Shown: in pieces, positions 32,954-45,130 of the stretch
Position numbering within the stretch: the first letter of the stretch is position 1
Layout of the letters: each line of letters opens with the position of its first letter
From: Datnioides undecimradiatus
Taxonomy: Eukaryota > Chordata > Actinopteri > Lobotiformes > Datnioididae
Assembly (NCBI GenBank): GCA_008933995.1
Contig: WARS01000046.1
Span: 4,202,026 to 4,266,025 of the forward strand
DNA length: 64,000 nucleotides
Direction: 5' to 3'
Notes under the pieces: model-generated
The model's input: the letters and a program-made list of their open reading frames with translations, nothing else
What the model was told of the DNA's origin: nothing
Databases searched by the model: none
Position numbers and translations under genes: made by a program

Positions 32954-35640
32954 AGCATGTCATCGCCTTTTTCAGATCCTCAGACCTCTTTGGCAGACCC
33001 CCGTTCACTAAACACACAAATGGGGGCTAATGGGTGTTATAACAGAGCTAACTGACACCATGAAGTCATCTACTTCCATCCATGAGTGGAACCAGATCAT
33101 CGAATGCCTTTTGCCGCACTGATGGTGCTAACTTGACATAATTATACATGCTATTCCTGAATCATCACACTTTAAGGGTTGAAGAGTGTCACTCCAAAAT
33201 AATATATCTGATATGCAGAGCTGCTGTAGGTACACTCACTGTTTTATCTTGGAAATACAGATGCCAGATGCCATAGATTTGTCTAATTTAATTTCATTTG
33301 CACAGAAAATGCAGGTGACCAAACAGTGAAATAAGAGTTTCATCAGTTCCTGCTAAAGCTTTCTTAAGAAGTCTACCCAAAAAACTGATCTCAAATCAGT
33401 GACCATGAATTTGCTCTTTACTCATGTCACAAGACTTGATGACTCTTGGTGTTAAATTTCATTTGAGCAACACAATCTTTACTTAAATTAGAACAGAACG
33501 ACCCAAAAGTCTTTGAACAGAAGACATTTTGACTCAGTAAGCCATGACAGTGCGACAGAAAGCACAAAACCAGGGCCCTGAAACCGAAGCAGCTAAATGG
33601 AATTCAGCCATTGATCATTTTTACAATGGTTTTCTTGTCACAACATGTCAAAATGTCCTCTGCGTGAAAGGTCTTTTCAAATATTGAGATTAATGATTTC
33701 ATGCTGCAACAGATTTTGGTAAAACGTTCATGTTCATTTAGACCTGAGAAACCTATCTCAGTACAAGTGTATTAATTACAAGCTCAAGCTCTAGTTGCAG
33801 TAGTTATGTTTATGGCCTTCATTAAAATTTCAAAAATATAGGTAAATATCAGGCACACAAATATCAGGCCAAAACAATATTTTATATGCAGTTTTCCTCA
33901 AAGAATAAATATAATCATTAACCAACAACATCCACATATTCTACATTTTTACGAAAAGTATGCAACAAGATGCTCTGGTCTGCGCCTGTAAATAATGGAT
34001 TGAGTGGATCTGAATTGTTCAAACGAATGTCATGTGTTTATCAAAGTAACACATTTAAGATTTAAAATACATAGTGTTTTGGAGTGAGACCCTTCAGAGC
34101 TGCGGACATTTTGATTCCACAGGTGTGGCTGCAGTCTGTTTTAAGAAGATCTTGCAGTGACATGTAATTGTCGAAGTGACTGGATAAAGGTCAGGCAATG
34201 CTGTAAAAGGAGCTGCAGTGTGTTTTAGCGGACAGCTAACAGCTATATTTTGATTTTTGGCAGCTCTTGGCTCCTGGTAAAAGAGAAAAAGTTTGAAAAG
34301 GCGAACTTAATTGTTGCCACTTTGGCCAGAATTAGACTTTGTCCATGAGTGGAGTTGTGAATAACAAGGAGTGGTGTTGACCAAACATGGTTCATGAATT
34401 TAATTACGGTGCCTATATACATTACTTTAAAACTGGGAAGTAAAACACAAATTTAATGTGAAAGAGTAATGTGTTTGAATTGAAGTGCTATGTACTGTTT
34501 TCGTAGTTCTTTTGTTTCTTTTTACTCACAGTGTACAGAATTGAAAAATACTCACGCAGCTGAAAAACACTCATGAACTGTTTGTCGCCATTTTGGTAGC
34601 TTTTTATTTAGAGTGTGTTTCTAGGCTGTTTTATATCAGAATATTTTTTAGTCTTGCTGTACTTTTATTATACTGCTGTAATTTTGTACGGCAATGTGTT
34701 CGTCAGCATGAAATGTGTTTTATTCAACTGTTATTTGAGCACACATTGTGACATTAAGTATGTACATGAATATACTTGTACAAGGGCTACAGTTTCTTAA
34801 AATTTTGAACAAATAATTAATTCAGACAGTGATGCTCTGAGGGTGGAGATCACCCTCCTGATACACCAGGATGGGTTTTTGTATAAATAATTTAAACATT
34901 TGAATGTCTGAGTTTTATTTGTCTGTGTGTGTACATTATTTTACATAAAACCTCGCTTCATTTTCTAATACTGAAGCTACAATCAAGTGTTTATAAGGTG
35001 AAACACATTCTGAAAGTTTCAGTATTAAGGATTTTAAATGACGTTTCTGCACTGCAAAGCACTGGTTCTCAACTTTTTGGCCTCTTCTGGCCTCATTGCA
35101 GTTCCACCAAAGATACAAATTCCCTTAACCTGTTTTGTTTTTGGTTTTTTTTTAGTTCCAAAGAACTCATTTCCTGTAGTTTTTTTTTGCAAAAGTTTTA
35201 GTCTCTAGAAACCCTGAAATGTATGTACGCAATAATTGAGTAGAAACTGAGGAAATAGTTATTACCAATACATACGTCAGTGTGTGTGCATATATGAAAA
35301 CCTGCTCCATGGCATGATCATTTAAACAATGTAATTACAAAAATCAAAGTTATGTGCGCCAAGGACAGAACCCTGTGGAACTCCTCTCTACTCTCAAAAG
35401 TTGTGCTCAAATATTCAACATGTAAAAACATTGTCATTGTGCTCTTTTCCTTAGTTTGTAGTAACCTGGGCACATTACCTTGTTCAATCACAGCCACTGG
35501 CTTTGTATACCTGTTCACATGTTCACATTCTTAAGTATGATGACTTTTCATTTTTAATAGTATGAGCCAGTACAGTACAATGCTGACGTCCAGCAGTAAC
35601 TAACTTAAAGAACACAAGACCACACAAGACAAATTCCTGA
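32954..35640. other. 3' UTR of the macoilin-like gene and intergenic sequence
   Basis: No coding region seen. An AATAAA overlaps the macoilin stop (32949-32954) and others lie further on (for example near 33904), so the true 3' end is not fixed by sequence alone. Confidence 0.45.
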
Positions 35641-35659
35641 AGTGCTGATAGTGTAAATT

Positions 35660-35665
35660 TTTATT
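35660..35665 (-). terminator. nrbp1: Poly(A) signal of nrbp1
   Basis: AATAAA on the minus strand, about 1.6 kb past the nrbp1 stop at 37251. It marks a likely transcript end near 35640. Confidence 0.5.
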
Positions 35666-37250
35666 TCAGGAAGTGAAAAAAAGAGGGTAAATGCGTTGCA
35701 GCATACAGTGTACAAGATGGTTACAAGCATGCCAGGCAGTCCCACACTTGTATCTTGCAGTATCTACAGACCCTGTCAGAAGGTAGTCACAGCATCATTG
35801 AGTAGACGAAGACGGGATCACAGACGAAATTTTCAATGACGCAGTTTTCCAATTCATCTAAGCTCCTCCCATTAGGGTGAAGGAGCCAGAGGCCACAGAA
35901 CATTTTAAACAGGTCATAAAGGTGTACAGCAGTGCAAACTAGCAAGAGAGATCCCCAAACAGTTAACGTGAAGGGTGGTCCGAGCCAATAACTGAATATC
36001 TACATGGGAGGGCAAGCTTTAGCTCTGGTGTCAGAAAGAATACCTCAGCCATGAAGAAATGATTCACAGCCACAAAATCAAAATGCTCACAGGCTGAAGC
36101 TGACAAAACTTATGCATACTATCACCATTGTTGTTAAACTGACAACCAACGTTCAGAAGCTGTTGCATGCATTGGTTTCCATTTAGACACAGAAAAGCAC
36201 ACATGCATTCATCAAACCTGCTGACTAACATCCGTCAGATCATGTGCTTCAATGCGAAAGTATCATCTTGTCGATCTAAACCAAACTCTCCCGTGTAAAA
36301 TTCCACCTGAAGGCAACTTTTTAATTGACCCAGCCCTAATTGATAAGTGCTGTAATGGGCTACTTGTTAAACAGAAGCTACAGTAGTAATTGGACCAGAG
36401 TTAAGTGACAACACCCCCCCCCCCCCCCTTTTCACAGGAAATAACAGCTTGATTTAAAGAAAGAGAGCAACTAAAAGCATACATTCAACCAACCACTGAC
36501 CTTAGTGCTGGAAGTGAATTACAGTACACACTCAAGAAAAGACACACAAATAAATAGTTTGATTTTTAATATTTTAGCTGCAGCTCTTCAGATTGCGTTG
36601 CAGCCGCACGCTTCTTGACTATGTTGTATTATTATGGAAATTTTGAAGTAAAAGTGACGTTGCATCCGTCGCATTGCTAGCTTGATGCATTTGAGAGTCT
36701 CAGAGAAAAAAATAATGATTAAAAAAATGATACAAGTTAGAAAGGACCACACAACCAGACTTAACCTTACAACACCATAATACACGCACTTCAGTATGCG
36801 AGGACAAAGATTTTTTTTTTTCATACAGACAACTATTTAACAGTTTTAAGTAAAAATGTTTAAAATACAGTTTTAATACTGACTTAAGGAAAATACTGCT
36901 GTTATCCAGTTTTATGTGGCTTACCTCTATCATTTAGGACAGAAAGAAATAAGCCAAAAAGTGAAAACATTTGTATTTTCCTGTAAGTTGCAACTAGAAT
37001 TTCCTCTTTTAAAAGAGAAGCAGATGGCTGTATTGGGTGGGAGGGGAAAAAAAAAAAAGATCAAAAGCGACAACCACTTAGTGGCAGCTTTTCCCACCAG
37101 AAGATACAAGAACAGGCTGCAGGGTCTGCAACCAAACCAAGGCTTCATCCTCTGTCCTCACAAAGCTTTCCTGCAACACAGAGGTGGGGCAAAAAGCTAG
37201 TCCTGTCTTCGAGGACGAGGGGGGTGGCAGAAGGCTGAACGAGTCCTCTG
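35666..37250 (-). other. nrbp1: Probable 3' UTR of nrbp1
   Basis: No reading frame of note. Contains a 15-base poly(C) run at 36414-36428 and several A/T homopolymers. Assigned to nrbp1 because no other gene intervenes before the poly(A) signal at 35660. Confidence 0.45.
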
Positions 37251-40200
37251 CTACGAGGAAACAGTCACCGGGTTGAGAGAACCGTTCCGACTGTAGAACT
37301 TTGAAAAGGCCTCTTCAAGAACACATGCAAGTCGTGGCTGATCACCCTGAAACGAAGAGACAAGCAAGACTTACAAACGTATACTTCAGTGGCTGTTTTA
37401 CCCTCAAGCTAAGTGTTCAGATCAGCAGGGTCATGATGATAAACTCTGCTTACCTCACTGATGAATCCCAGCTGAACAAGCTCTACAGCCAGCTCCTGCA
37501 CGCTCTCATCTGAACAGAAACACAGAGAGTCACAATACCTGCACGGTCGGAGAATTGTTAAGTGCAAAGACACCTTGAATTCTTTATTGTTAACAACTGT
37601 GTCATTATACATACACATTTTTTAAAAAATGAAATAATGTGCCTTTAAAGTATTTAATCAAAGGTGCCCTGTGGATAGTGATGCTGTCAAATATCAATCA
37701 CTCACAGATCTTGAAGAAACAAACATACTTACTTGGTAACAAATCACAGCTTAAGTGCCTGTTCAGTTTATCCTCAAGTTTCAACAGCAGGGTCAGCTGA
37801 AGGGACAAGAACACAAGTTGAATATTAAAAGTCAAGCAAACACAAATCCCTTTCACATGTGATGCTTAAAAATAAGAACATTATTTTAATCACTCATGAG
37901 ACAGAACTGAAACCTACATGATGCTTGGTGCCCTCGTCAACAGGCTCAATATTGCACTGCATCTGCAGGACCTGTGAAGTACCAGAACACAGTTTAATGT
38001 ATATACATGACCTGTTGACAAACAGACTATGATCTGGAGAGGATGAAGTGATACAAGCAAATGAAGAAGCAAATATCAACGTTAAATTGTGACCAAATCA
38101 TTTAAGTTGTGCTCTTTTCTAATCTAGATTTAGTTTTTATATTCTCAGTGTAAGTATGGTATAAATACCTGACAAGTTTTTTTTGGTAAAAGTGTTTTTT
38201 TTGTTAAAATTATTCAACAGGTCTTAATTTTACTTTTCAGTTCTTACCTTCCGGGTCTCAAGCTCTGCAGGTTCAGGGGTCGGGGTTTTCACTGAGGGGG
38301 GAACTATAGGCGACTTCACCGCCTCCTGCTGAGGTTGTTGTGGACATGGCATCCCAAACGCAGTCAGAGGATAGATCCCATTCCTGGAGCATCAAAGGAA
38401 AAGAAAAACACCACTTAAGAGCGATTGCAAATGATCCCATGCTGTGCTGTGCTGCTGTGCCGTGAACACTGGAGGATATTTTAAAAAAAGGGTTTTGCTG
38501 CCAGGGCATACGATGCCCTAGTTATGTTTTACAGACTTATGACATATTCAGCTGCAATTTGACACTACTTTTTATTTTTGGCTTCAGTTTTAGTAATTCT
38601 TATTTTACTTTCTGTTAATTTACCAGCAGTCCCAATCATTCAAGCCAGATTTTTCAAACACATTTAAATCAACAGCAGATTTGTTTCCAAGTAATCTACC
38701 CAGCAGTAGCATACTTGCTCCCTTACCTTACATCTTCCAGGAACTTGTCCAACTCAAGGGCAGGAAACTGAGACAGCCTGAAGCAAAACAAAGACTGTTA
38801 ATTATGCAGAATATTAAGAATCAGAGTGATTAAATTTTCAACACGGTTGAAAAGCAGAGGTGGCAAACTTTTTCTTTCATTCCTTTACACCAGGTAAGTT
38901 CAGGTGTTGTATCATTTAACAGTGATGCAGCCTCTAAGAAAATATTTTTGTTATACTCAGACTTACTTCATCTGAACTCCATCCTTGGCCTCGACAATCA
39001 CTAAGTTTGGGTCCATGTTCTTTGTCATCTCTTCTAAAGCATTTTCTGGAATCATATCTGTGGGTATTTAGAGAAAACAGCAATCGATAAGAGCATTCAA
39101 CCAAGATGGATTTATTGTTTTTGTTTTCTGACTGTGCCTGGTGGGTTTTGGGATCATGTGTGTAAGGCCAAATAAAAGTCATCATTTTCTGGTGTCTGAC
39201 AGCTTTGTATGAAAACACATAATCTTAGACTAACTGATGACGTTCCCATCTTAGGTGCGTTGTATGTGCAGCCCTGGTCATGTTTACTAAGTGCATGAGA
39301 AACTGCTTTTGTGAACAATGGTCTTTTAAACTGAAGAAAATAACTGCTAAAATACTGACAAAACCATGAGTGCGTGTGTGTGTGTGTATTGTCACTCACG
39401 CTGGTGGCTGACGATGCAGTGTGCAGCCAGCAGCTTGAGTAAGGGCACCTCAAACAAGGCCTGGTGAAACAACAGCTCCTTAGCTGTCGGCCGTTTACTG
39501 GGGTCAACCTCCAGACACTTCTGGATGAACTCCTTAAAAAAACAAAAAAAACAACAACTTTAAGTTATGGATTTCTCTTCCAAATAGTGATACGGGATTT
39601 AAATGATTGCCTCTCCCTCTCTTACCCGTTGCAGTGGGTCTTCTAGGGACTGAATGGCACTGTTTATGGCTTCTTGGGACACATAAGACGAATCTCCATT
39701 GCTCTGGATTTCCAACACAGCCATCTGAGTAGGTGATTGGACAAAGAGGGGTGTTCATTGGAAGTTAATCATAAATACAAACACATAACTGAAGTCTGCC
39801 TAAAACATAACACATTTTGAAAACACTGTCTGACCTGATAGCCTTTTACGTGAGACCGAATGACTAAAACCTGTATTTCAGCATTTCCTGCCTTACAAAA
39901 GACAAAGATAACTGACATCCTGATTTCTATTTCTGTGACTGACGTAAAAAGCAAACTAACAGCAAATGCTCAGCATTTCTGCAGCAGCAATGACATTTCT
40001 GTTAGGTATGCATTGATACACAGATCATCAGCCTGGCTGTGCTTGACCACCCAAGCTTATTTTCCATAAACAAAAGATCGAGTGATTATCCTTGTCATTG
40101 TGCAACTAACAGCTCAGAGCCAAACAAGGTCTCCTCTCACCTCTAAGGCGCACATTCCAAAGGAATAGATATCCACAGCTGTGGTAACATTGTCAACAGC

Positions 40201-42661
40201 TGAAAGAAGAAATAAACTCATAAATATCACACAAACACTGCAGCACAATGCAACAGGATTTGATAAAAATGAGAGGATCTTACCTCCATATTCTGGAGCA
40301 AAGAAGTGAAGGCTCTTCTGCTCTTCCCGGCAGGTTTTTACATGGTTATTGATGGTGTCTGGAGCAACTGAAATAATGAAGGAAAAGCTTTAATAATGAC
40401 AATAACACAGGACTTAGTGCTAATAATAATCTGCAGTGTAGTGTATGTTTAGTAAGGACTGGACATAAGCTGACTTTAGGCTGTTCTGATCTTTCCTGAA
40501 ACATCTTTCTCACTTTGAATGAACTCTACCTGAGCCAATCTTGATGAGGCCATTGTGCTGGATGAAGATGGTGTCACAGGTCAGGTTACCATGGATGATG
40601 GGAGGTTCACACGAGTGCAAGTAGCTGGGTCAAGCGAACAAGGGTAAACTCAATAAAGTATTGCTATAAGCAGCAGATTATGAATTAAAAGTCACTAACA
40701 ACATGAAGAAAGCTGAATCCCAGCAGTTGTGGGAAACATATGTTGGCAGTTGGACTGTGAATTATGTCGGTTCCCAAGACCACAATTTATTCTTTAGTGC
40801 TAAAATAACTTACAGAAATGAACCTTATTGCTATACTGACCTGAGAGCAGACAGTATTTGTGTACACCAGCGTTTCCAGGCCTGTCAGATGAGAAAAAAA
40901 AAAAGTTAACAAAAATAGAAATTCTTGTAAAATATGTCAGCATTATTTCTAAGTTTCATACCTTTTCATTCATTGTTTTGTGGTTTTTCTTTGTCTTTTT
41001 CAAAAACTGTTTGAGACTTCCTGAAGACATGTACTCAGTGATGAAAATTACCTGCAGACAAAATATAAACAGATGAGCATTAAAGCCAATATACTCAACA
41101 CTGTTTATGTGGTTTGATATTAAAAAAAGGGTATTGTTGAGAGCCTCTCTTACCCTCGCCCTGTTCTCTTTGACATCCGCCCAGTACTTGTGGAACTTCA
41201 CAATGTTCAAATGCTCAAGCTGGATCAAATTGTCAAAAACTGCCTTGACTTTTTCCTGTCACAAAAAAAAAAGAATTAAAATACATAATTTCACATATTC
41301 TAAGAGCAGCATATAACTAATAATCAAATGAAGGCTGTAAATGTACATTTGTCTAAAAGTCGAACAAGTCATAACGAGTACACGGATCATGTCTTGGCAA
41401 CATATACATCATGGCCTGGCCTTCTCTTTGCCAGCAGGTTGGACTGGTGGTCAGATGAATGCCTCCTAAGTGCAGGATCAAATGCAAAGTCCACAGCTGT
41501 AAATGTGTATCCATTAAAAGCAACTTCAGGTCTTGCTCCTCATTCCATACACACTAACAGCCACTTAATTTCCAATTAATTATATATATTAAAAACTCTT
41601 TAACTAAGTAATCCCCAAGCAGCTGAAATTATAGCAGCAGGGGGCAAAAGGGCTTGCCCAAAGAAACTCACAAGTCACAATAACACAGAAATACTAATCC
41701 TACTTCACTAATTTTATTTGAAAAACTAAGCAACAAGCAAGATCTTCAACTAACACCATTCTTGCAATCAAGACAAGAGCAAGAAAATAGATGCCACTTC
41801 AGAAGAATGTAAAGCCATCAAACTGTGTGCCTAAAACACCAGAAGGTATAAAGCAAACACGGGCCTTAAATACCACTGGTTCCACTGGTCTTCTTACTTC
41901 CTCCCCTCCAAATTTTTGTCAATTGTTTCTGCAGTGAGTCAGGTACGGCGTGTACTTTGCTGTGCTGCTGGCAGCAACAAGTCTCACCACTTGCCTAAGG
42001 AGCTTACAGCCGAATGGGAGCATAAAAACGAGCTGGCCTCTACATTGTTAGTGAGATGCCATTAAAGACACAGAAAACACAATCATTAAAGCCTCGTCTG
42101 GGAATTTTAGTCCTTGCAGATAAAACAGCTGACATAATCATTATAATGAACATAATACATGAGTTTAATTCATACTGTAGTGGTGCTTCAAACGACTGCA
42201 TTGGCCAAGAGCTGCACCCACCTCCTGTAGTTTGAAATTCTTCCTTTCTGAGAACATGACCTCATTCCACACCACCTCAACACCTTCCTCAGTGTCCATG
42301 GCCAAATAGGCATTATCGATCCCGGGCACATTGCGCTGATTCACCTTTGAAAGGCAGAAAACAAAAGTCAGGGATCCAAACCTTAGTAAAGGTAAACTTG
42401 ACTCCTCTGCAGACATATTCCCCCTCCTACCTCTTCTCTGCGTTTCTGCCAGCGTCCACACGGGCTTTCCTCCAAAATCTCTGACTCATCCTCACTCTCC
42501 TCTTCCTCATCCTCTGTGGCAGCAGTAGCTGGAGGCTGGGTCACCATGGACACAGGAGGGGACACGGACGACACACCTTGACCTGTGGATGCAGCTGCCA
42601 CGGAGTCAGGCTTGCCGTCCTGGACAGTGTCAGGGGCCTGTTTGTTCTCTCCTTCAGACAT
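37251..42661 (-). CDS. nrbp1: Nuclear receptor binding protein 1, pseudokinase adaptor (17 coding exons)
   Basis: NRBP1 is a pseudokinase scaffold linked to Elongin BC/Cullin ubiquitin ligase complexes, trafficking and cell growth. Exons (minus): 42661-42431, 42344-42222, 41255-41154, 41051-40962, 40881-40841, 40624-40530, 40367-40284, 40199-40141, 39724-39626, 39532-39400, 39057-38967, 38777-38727, 38383-38248, 37971-37918, 37796-37733, 37509-37454, 37346-37251. They total 534 aa against 535 in human. An acidic N-terminus ([20 protein letters not shown]) precedes the kinase-like fold. HRD is replaced by HGN ([13 protein letters not shown]) and DFG by GSV (IKIGSVAPDT), so it should not phosphorylate. 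The C-terminus ([20 protein letters not shown]) is typical of NRBP1 rather than NRBP2. A non-coding first exon splices to an acceptor at 42690. Confidence 0.95.
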
Positions 42662-42899
42662 ATTCCTGGTTGTCAGGCCCAACAGCCCGCTGTGACACAC
42701 ACACAGAGAAATGCCCAAACACAAAATAAGTATCTCAGTACACAACATCGAGTTATTAAGTTACTTTTGAATTAAATGCAAACATATGCAATCATGTCAC
42801 GTCTCGTAATTACCCTTGGCAACAATGGCATGCAGTTGGTAGCTGTGACTGTCTAACGTAGTTGCAGCAAATGAATAAACGTTCAGACTTTGCAATAAA

Positions 42900-43640
42900 A
42901 AGTTAGCTGATTTAGCCCTCTACACGAGAGGCCATTATAAATCCTATCACAAATATGAGTATTACGCAGCACATACGTGTTAAAGACAGGAGACGTAGCG
43001 ATGCCAGCTCCAGTTTAAGAGACTCCCACCGTCGTAGACCAAATTTCCAGTTTGTTTAGTTGCCTTTGTATCAGTCTTCTCGGTTCCTCAGCTGAGTTGC
43101 AGCTAGCTTCGTAACGGTGCTAGCTCCTTGGCTACGTTACCAACTTCACAGAAGACAGCAGCTGAAACTACCGGCGAACATTTAAAAGCACTAAACAGAC
43201 GTGGTTCTATTCACAACAGACGTGGCTTTATTCACTTTTCAACGTTTGTATCACGACGTCTTAACTTGTTAACCGGCTAACTAGCTGCTTCGCTGCTAGC
43301 TCGCGACAGTTTTCGGAGCCCACCGCCCCTCGCTGCTTCTCAAGACTCCGGCTCTGCTAATGTGTGCTCTGAAAATTAGCCAAAGCTAACAAAGCAACGC
43401 AGTCCTACACACGTTTACTGATTAATAACATCACGACAGTTTCCAGAAACTCGACAGAAAAAACAAAGAAAGGTTAATGGTATCAATAACTTTATATCAT
43501 CGAACACAACGGCCGGGGCTGACTGACTTGAGGGCTAGGTTAACATTTAGCCAGATATGATGGCGACAACTTCCAGATGCACACTGCACTACGAGCTCGC
43601 GCACGTCACAGGCGAGCGTGGTTGCCAGGTAAAGTTTGTC
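42900..43640 (-). promoter_or_regulatory. nrbp1: nrbp1 promoter and non-coding first exon region
   Basis: GC content rises here, with GATGGCGAC at about 43559 and GCGCACGTCACAGGCGAGCG at about 43600. No TATA box is seen. This is where the 5' UTR exon that joins the acceptor at 42690 should lie; the exact start site cannot be read. Confidence 0.4.
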
Positions 43641-43649
43641 CCATCCCCC

Positions 43650-44850
43650 GTCTGCGACGTTTAAATCGCTGAGGCAACTTTGGTTTTACCACTAAAATAC
43701 TAAGTACTATGGTTATAGAGTATTTTCACAGAATTAGCCGAGCATTAGTCATAATGTTTAGACAGGATTTATCAGATCTCTCTGTACACCAAAAGCTTGG
43801 TTAATTAAATAGTGTTAAGTTGATTAATTCTAAAGTTTTTAGGATATCTAAAGTGAGGCAGATCCTGCATTACTTTAGTTTGTTTTATTATATAATCATG
43901 TGGCTTTGTCTTGAGGTGAGAAAGAAAATCTCTTTTGCTATGCATATTTGACATTTAATACTAAAATATTGGAAAGTAGAAATACAGATTATTTATTTTA
44001 GTCAAGTAAACATTGTGGTTTGATTGGTTAGTTTTAAGAAGTCATCAATATGTAAAATTGTAATATGTAAAATTGTTGGGTTTTTTTGGCATATGATACA
44101 GAAAAAATGCTAGTGGTTATACATTGGTGTCACTATAAAGATGTATATGTATTTTAATGAAGTTACTGTATCTGTATTTTTATGATAAGTCAACAATGAC
44201 TCAACAATCTTATATAAACGTGTCAGCCCAGCTACACTATTTTGTCCATTCATCCTGGTTCACACTGAAACAAGAATGCAGGTTTCCCCTCAAATTTGGC
44301 AACCCGGCACCAAACAACCTCCCTCGGCTTATTTGATATGGGCACAGACTGACAGAGAATTAGGCCAACTGAAAGCTGAAATTATGATGAATGGTCGGTT
44401 TAGTAAGCCACATACAGACCCGTTGAAAGCGAAGTAAATGTCAAGGCGCTTGTTTTACCACTAGGTGTCAATATAACGAGATATTATACATGCTGAACAG
44501 ATCTTTTGAGTAATTATAATGCAGTCACACACAATCTTCTAAAATAACCTAAATTAAGCTGATATGACGAGTAAGTAAATAAATGAAGCACTAACTATAG
44601 GCTTTATATTCCATCAGTGATTTAGTTCAGGAGCTCACAGAGACTACATTTAAAAGCATAGTGCACATGCTGCTGCACACTCGACCTGATTCTCACTTAC
44701 ATAATATATTTTACATTTCTCCAGATGTGTTTCCTCATATCTTCAGTTAGATGTGCAGATTTTGGAGGGTTCTCATGAACAGGAAGCTTTGATGTGAAAA
44801 ATCTTGTGAGTGGGTCAGGGTCACTCTTTGAGAAGCCTCCTCCCCTCCTT
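43650..44850. other. Intergenic between nrbp1 and capn3
   Basis: AT-rich, no gene or named repeat recognised. It separates divergent nrbp1 (minus) and capn3 (plus) promoters by about 1.2 kb. Confidence 0.45.
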
Positions 44851-44859
44851 TAAAGAGGT

Positions 44860-44869
44860 CTATATTTAG
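44860..44869 (+). promoter_or_regulatory. capn3: MEF2 site / TATA-like box of capn3
   Basis: CTATATTTAG is a perfect CTA(A/T)4TAG MEF2 site, about 270 bp before the capn3 ATG and close to a probable start site near 44895. It may double as the TATA element. It fits muscle expression. Confidence 0.6.
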
Positions 44870-45130
44870 GTCCAGTCAGCACCAGGGCCACAACAGTGAC
44901 TGTAAGAGTGCTGGTGCAAGAGGCTGTCAGTTGATCAGTGAATGCGTTTCCAGCAAATAAAGGAACTAAAAGTGATTACCGGAGTCAAGGAGGACAAAGG
45001 AAGTTTCGCTGGGCTGTTTTTACAAGTTCAAGCTCTGTTTCTGCAAATAAGGAGGGACTCCTAATTTTTTTGCACTTTATAAACTGACTTTGAAGTAGGT
45101 ACACTAAAGGCCGAGACATTCAGTGATAAG

